A stretch of 64,000 bases of DNA from Mycobacterium sp. 141 (GTDB taxonomy: Bacteria > Actinomycetota > Actinomycetes > Mycobacteriales > Mycobacteriaceae), in NCBI RefSeq assembly GCF_000382405.1, contig NZ_KB908258.1, forward strand, positions 1 to 64,000, written 5' to 3'. Below are positions 61,628 to 64,000 of this stretch, in pieces (position 1 is the first letter of the stretch; each line of letters opens with the position of its first letter). Under the pieces are notes generated by a model. That model did no database searches. It saw only the letters and a program-made list of their open reading frames with translations, and was not told the DNA's origin. A program made the translations under genes and the position numbers.

Positions 61628-62188
61628 ATGCGAGTGCTACTCGGCCTGGCCGCCATCCCGCTGACCATCCTGCTCACCGCGTGCAACATGACCGACGACA
61701 AGACGGTAAATGAAGACATCACCCCCGCCTCGGATGGAACGGCAAAAATCGACGCAGAATTCAAGTTTGCCCGCGTGCCTTCGTCCTTCGCACCCATCAA
61801 GGCCATCAAAGGACACACAACCTGGGGTTCAACATTTTTGAGCTACAGCGCTGGCTACAGCGCCACTCAGCAAGATGTGGAAGCATTTCTCCAGGCATCG
61901 CATGCCCGCAAAGATTCGCTCATGTACCGAACGAAGGAGGGCTGCCCTCCTGCCCCGCCTGCCGAGCCCTCTCCAGCGGCCCCAACCGCGTTGATGGATC
62001 TATGGATGGGCTACGGAATCCTCGACCGATGCGCCACAATCGAAAGCTGGTACCTACCAAACTCAGAGCTAAAGCACGACAAAGCTACATCGGGGATCTA
62101 TCGGGAATATCCGCCACCGAACGTTGAGGGCGGACACCGAACCAACGTCGTCATCAGCGTCTCGTTACCCGAGTCCAGCCAGAGCTGA
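61628..62188 (+). CDS. Lipoprotein, candidate immunity protein for the upstream toxin-like gene
   Basis: The 186-residue protein has a lipoprotein signal peptide (LLGLAAIPLTILLTAC, lipid-modified Cys19), so it would sit on the outer face of the plasma membrane. The mature part has no family I know; it contains one further Cys pair (EGCPPAPP and DRCATIES). The ATG immediately follows the toxin stop (TAAATG), implying coupled expression. Extracytoplasmic immunity proteins are known for outward-acting cell-wall toxins (Cmi for colicin M, TipC for TelC), so the location fits, but function is inferred. Confidence 0.7.
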   Translation: MRVLLGLAAIPLTILLTACNMTDDKTVNEDITPASDGTAKIDAEFKFARVPSSFAPIKAIKGHTTWGSTFLSYSAGYSATQQDVEAFLQASHARKDSLMYRTKEGCPPAPPAEPSPAAPTALMDLWMGYGILDRCATIESWYLPNSELKHDKATSGIYREYPPPNVEGGHRTNVVISVSLPESSQS

Positions 62189-62333
62189 CCGCCCCGCATC
62201 ACCCACACCCGCACGCCACGCTCCGTTCCCCCGCCACCCCGCACCTGAAACACACCACATACCACTGAATTTCGCCCCGCTCCCCCGTCGGCAAGGTCTC
62301 CAACCACCTCAACCACTCGACCACCTGGGGTTC

Positions 62334-62741
62334 ACCCCAACCATCACAGAAGCCGAAGAAGCGGGCTTCACCGTCGAACAAGATTTCTCGGTCACCGACC
62401 CCTCCTGGAGCCCCCTGATGCGGGGATTCGAGGCACGCCAGTCCCAAGCCAAAGCATTCGCCACCGACATCGCGGAGAAAGTGCAGCGACTGACCAGCAT
62501 CGACGCCGAGGTCGCAGGAAAAATCACCAGCGCACTCGCACCCTTGAAAGAGCTCAACTTCCCCGAACACGGAGGAGAAAACGCCCACGACAACACGGTG
62601 CAAGCCGTCGATTACAACATCAAGGAATCACCAAAGGGAACGGGTGGCAAAGGTATCGAGGTGGGTGACGACGCCATCAATGGCACTCAGCCGCCACTCC
62701 CGTCAGCCACCCCGATACGGGAACGCCGTCTACGCGAGTAG
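62334..62741 (+). pseudogene. Orphan copy of the toxin linker region
   Basis: From about 62345 to 62617 the translation repeats the toxin segment encoded at about 60673-60942 (AGFTVEQDFSVTDPSW to DNTVQAVDY). There are small changes and one extra codon. No start codon or N-terminal domain precedes it, and the end differs and stops at 62741. Such headless cassettes are common behind polymorphic toxin genes and may act as recombination donors or be decay products. No gene was seen in 62189-62333. Confidence 0.8.
62698..62714 (+). repeat. Right attachment-site copy (duplicate of tRNA-His 3' end)
   Basis: These 17 bp are identical and in the same orientation as 59475-59491. With the left copy they bound a 3.2-kb islet. 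The sequence then continues directly into a hairpin that would suit the original tRNA terminator. Confidence 0.85.
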
Positions 62742-62758
62742 GCGGCGTTTTCCGTATC
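62714..62758 (+). terminator. Strong hairpin after the right repeat, likely ancestral tRNA-His terminator
   Basis: Arms GATACGGGAACGCCG (62714-62728) and CGGCGTTTTCCGTATC (62743-62758) pair with one bulge. They are extended by an inner CTAC/GTAG stem closed by a GCGA tetraloop. Its position right after the tRNA-derived repeat suggests that it followed tRNA-His before the islet inserted. Confidence 0.65.
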
Positions 62759-62787
62759 AGCGGCGATGCTGCCCGTCAGAACCTGGT

Positions 62788-63399
62788 ATGCACGAAGTAG
62801 TGGACGACCAACCGTGGAACATCAACATTCACTACGACGGGCTGCTCGAATCGAAGGTCCCGCAGGATGCCCACACCGTTCTCGACGTCGGGTGCGGCGA
62901 CGGCTTCCTGGCCGCCAGGCTTGCCCAGCGGGTGCCCGACGTGATGGCGGTCGACGTCGACGAGCCGGTACTCGATCGGGCCCAGATCCGCTTCCCGACG
63001 GCGCCGGTCAACTGGATTCACGGCGATGTCATGTCGACCGACCTGCCAACCCACGGTTTCGACGCGGTGGTCTCCAACGCAGCCTTGCATCATTTCGATG
63101 ACACCGGTGCCGCCCTCACCCGGTTCGCATCTTTGGTCCGCCCCGGCGGCACAGTGGCAGTGACGACGTTCGTAAAGCCGTCCCTGCGCGAAATCGCTTG
63201 GCACATCCCGGCATGGGTGGCGTGCACGGTCGTCAACCACACCAAGGGCAAGTGGGAGCATTCGGCCCCGGTCAAATGGCCGCCGCCAGAAACGTTCGGC
63301 CAGTTGCGCCTCAAGGTACGTCAGGCGCTTCCTGGTGCGAGGTTGCACCGATTGCTCTACGGTCGCGTCCTGATCACCTGGCACGCGCCGCCGTCGTAG
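62788..63399 (+). CDS. Class I SAM-dependent methyltransferase
   Basis: The 203-residue protein has motif I VLDVGCGDGFLA, an acidic loop at the second strand (VMAVDVDEPVLDRA), motif GDVMSTDLP, and a post-I FDAVVSNAALHHFDD. These define a type-11 methyltransferase fold. The substrate is unknown; nothing adjacent assigns it to a pathway. ATG 62788 (MHEVVDDQPWNIN) is taken as the start; the frame is open back to 62644 through the islet end. Confidence 0.85.
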   Translation: MHEVVDDQPWNINIHYDGLLESKVPQDAHTVLDVGCGDGFLAARLAQRVPDVMAVDVDEPVLDRAQIRFPTAPVNWIHGDVMSTDLPTHGFDAVVSNAALHHFDDTGAALTRFASLVRPGGTVAVTTFVKPSLREIAWHIPAWVACTVVNHTKGKWEHSAPVKWPPPETFGQLRLKVRQALPGARLHRLLYGRVLITWHAPPS

Positions 63400-63500
63400 C
63401 TTTCGCCGTCGGCCAACGCCGTGTGCGATGAGTTCCGGGAGCATGGCGGGTCAATACGGGAGACCGGAGTCGTGTGAAGCATGGAGCGAAGGAGTACCTG

Positions 63501-64000
63501 ATGACGACAGCGCAGCCCCCGGTGGTCGACGAGCAGACCTGGCGCGCCGCGCTGGGTGATTTGCGCCGCCGCGAGAAGGCCGCTACCCGCGAACTCGACT
63601 CGATCGCTGCCGAACGACGGCGCCTGCCGATGGTGGAGTTACCCGACTACACGCTGATCGGCGCCGAGGGTCCCGTCCGGCTGGCCGATGTGTTTGCGGG
63701 CCGCTCGCAGCTCATCACCTACCACCACATGTGGACCGATGGCGCCGAATGGCAGTGCGGTGGCTGCACGGGTTTCACCTCGCAGTTCACCCGGCTGGAC
63801 TTCCTGGACAACTACGACGCCCGCTTCGTCATCGTGACGAACGGGCCGATCGAGGAGGCTCTGGCCTACCGCGACAAGGTGGGTAACCGGATGCAGTGGT
63901 ATTCGTCGTCGCAGAGTTCGTTCGGCGCCGATATGGACGCCCCTGCGGGCGGCGGCTTCGCTGTGAATGTGTTTCTGCGCGACGGGGATACGGTCTACCG
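63501..64000 (+). CDS. DUF899 thioredoxin-like protein (runs off the window)
   Basis: The visible 166 residues begin at ATG 63501 with AAGGAG 6 bp upstream. The sequence matches the DUF899 family of thioredoxin-fold proteins: VELPDYTLIGAEGPVRLADVFAGRSQLITYHHMW, then WQCGGCTGFTSQF with a CxxC-like pair. The related AhpC/TSA domain suggests a redox role, but function is not known. The stop lies beyond base 64000. Confidence 0.85.
   Translation, partial: MTTAQPPVVDEQTWRAALGDLRRREKAATRELDSIAAERRRLPMVELPDYTLIGAEGPVRLADVFAGRSQLITYHHMWTDGAEWQCGGCTGFTSQFTRLDFLDNYDARFVIVTNGPIEEALAYRDKVGNRMQWYSSSQSSFGADMDAPAGGGFAVNVFLRDGDTVY

Overview
The window is high-GC chromosomal DNA from an actinobacterium. It is almost certainly a rapidly growing mycobacterium (Mycolicibacterium type). 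Most proteins match remembered M. tuberculosis proteins in order and orientation. Rapid-grower traits include two MspA-family porins, DUF732 and PknH-sensor-like secreted proteins, a cobalamin riboswitch ahead of metE, and a mycobacterial-type flavin-free MTHFR.

Layout. (1) 1-24.4 kb: the end of an IS1380-like transposase, then a block collinear with Rv2466c-Rv2484c. It holds a mycothiol-linked nitroreductase, pepN, DUF5130 and ctaJ, an HNH endonuclease, glbO-aglA, the overlapping NAD-glutamate dehydrogenase group, ettA, ssb, a CopD/CtaG membrane protein, and an overlapping glycerolipid operon (wax synthase/DGAT, plsC, plsB2). (2) 24.4-41.6 kb: tRNA-Arg and a block that sits elsewhere in M. 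tuberculosis. It holds a YihY-like membrane protein, an FAD monooxygenase behind the methylcitrate operon prpD-prpB-prpC, divergent prpR, a convergent metF-like/metE pair each with its own B12 riboswitch, a lipoprotein, secreted proteins and two MspA-like porins. (3) 41.7-52 kb: bkdABC and the leucine/itaconate-type operon accD1-accA1-fadE19-maoC-citE with a divergent TetR regulator. (4) 52-59.5 kb: Rv2507-Rv2511-like housekeeping genes (S9 peptidase, MmpS-like protein, MFS, SDR, HerA-like ATPase, orn) ending at tRNA-His. (5) 59.5-62.7 kb: a 3.2 kb islet between two exact 17-bp copies of the tRNA-His 3' end. It carries an excisionase remnant, an EspC-like type VII secretion target, a frame-broken WxG-type toxin-like gene with an unrecognised C-terminal domain, a candidate immunity lipoprotein and an orphan toxin cassette. 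(6) 62.7-64 kb: a methyltransferase and a truncated DUF899 protein.

How genes work together. PrpDBC breaks down propionyl-CoA, which also arises from branched-chain amino-acid breakdown started by BkdABC. The accD1-citE operon handles leucine-type intermediates to acetyl-CoA. MetF and MetE supply methionine when B12 is low, and both are placed under B12 riboswitches. WS/DGAT, PlsC and PlsB2 form a glycerolipid synthesis unit.

Most unusual points: the tRNA-His toxin-immunity islet; a chain of ATGA-coupled 11-codon mini-ORFs between prpD and prpB made of a 32-bp tandem repeat; and related GCGCGAGGAG-core repeats at ettA, prp, plsB2 (in-frame, five copies) and accA1 (single copy). Family assignments are from memory of protein families; no database search was run.
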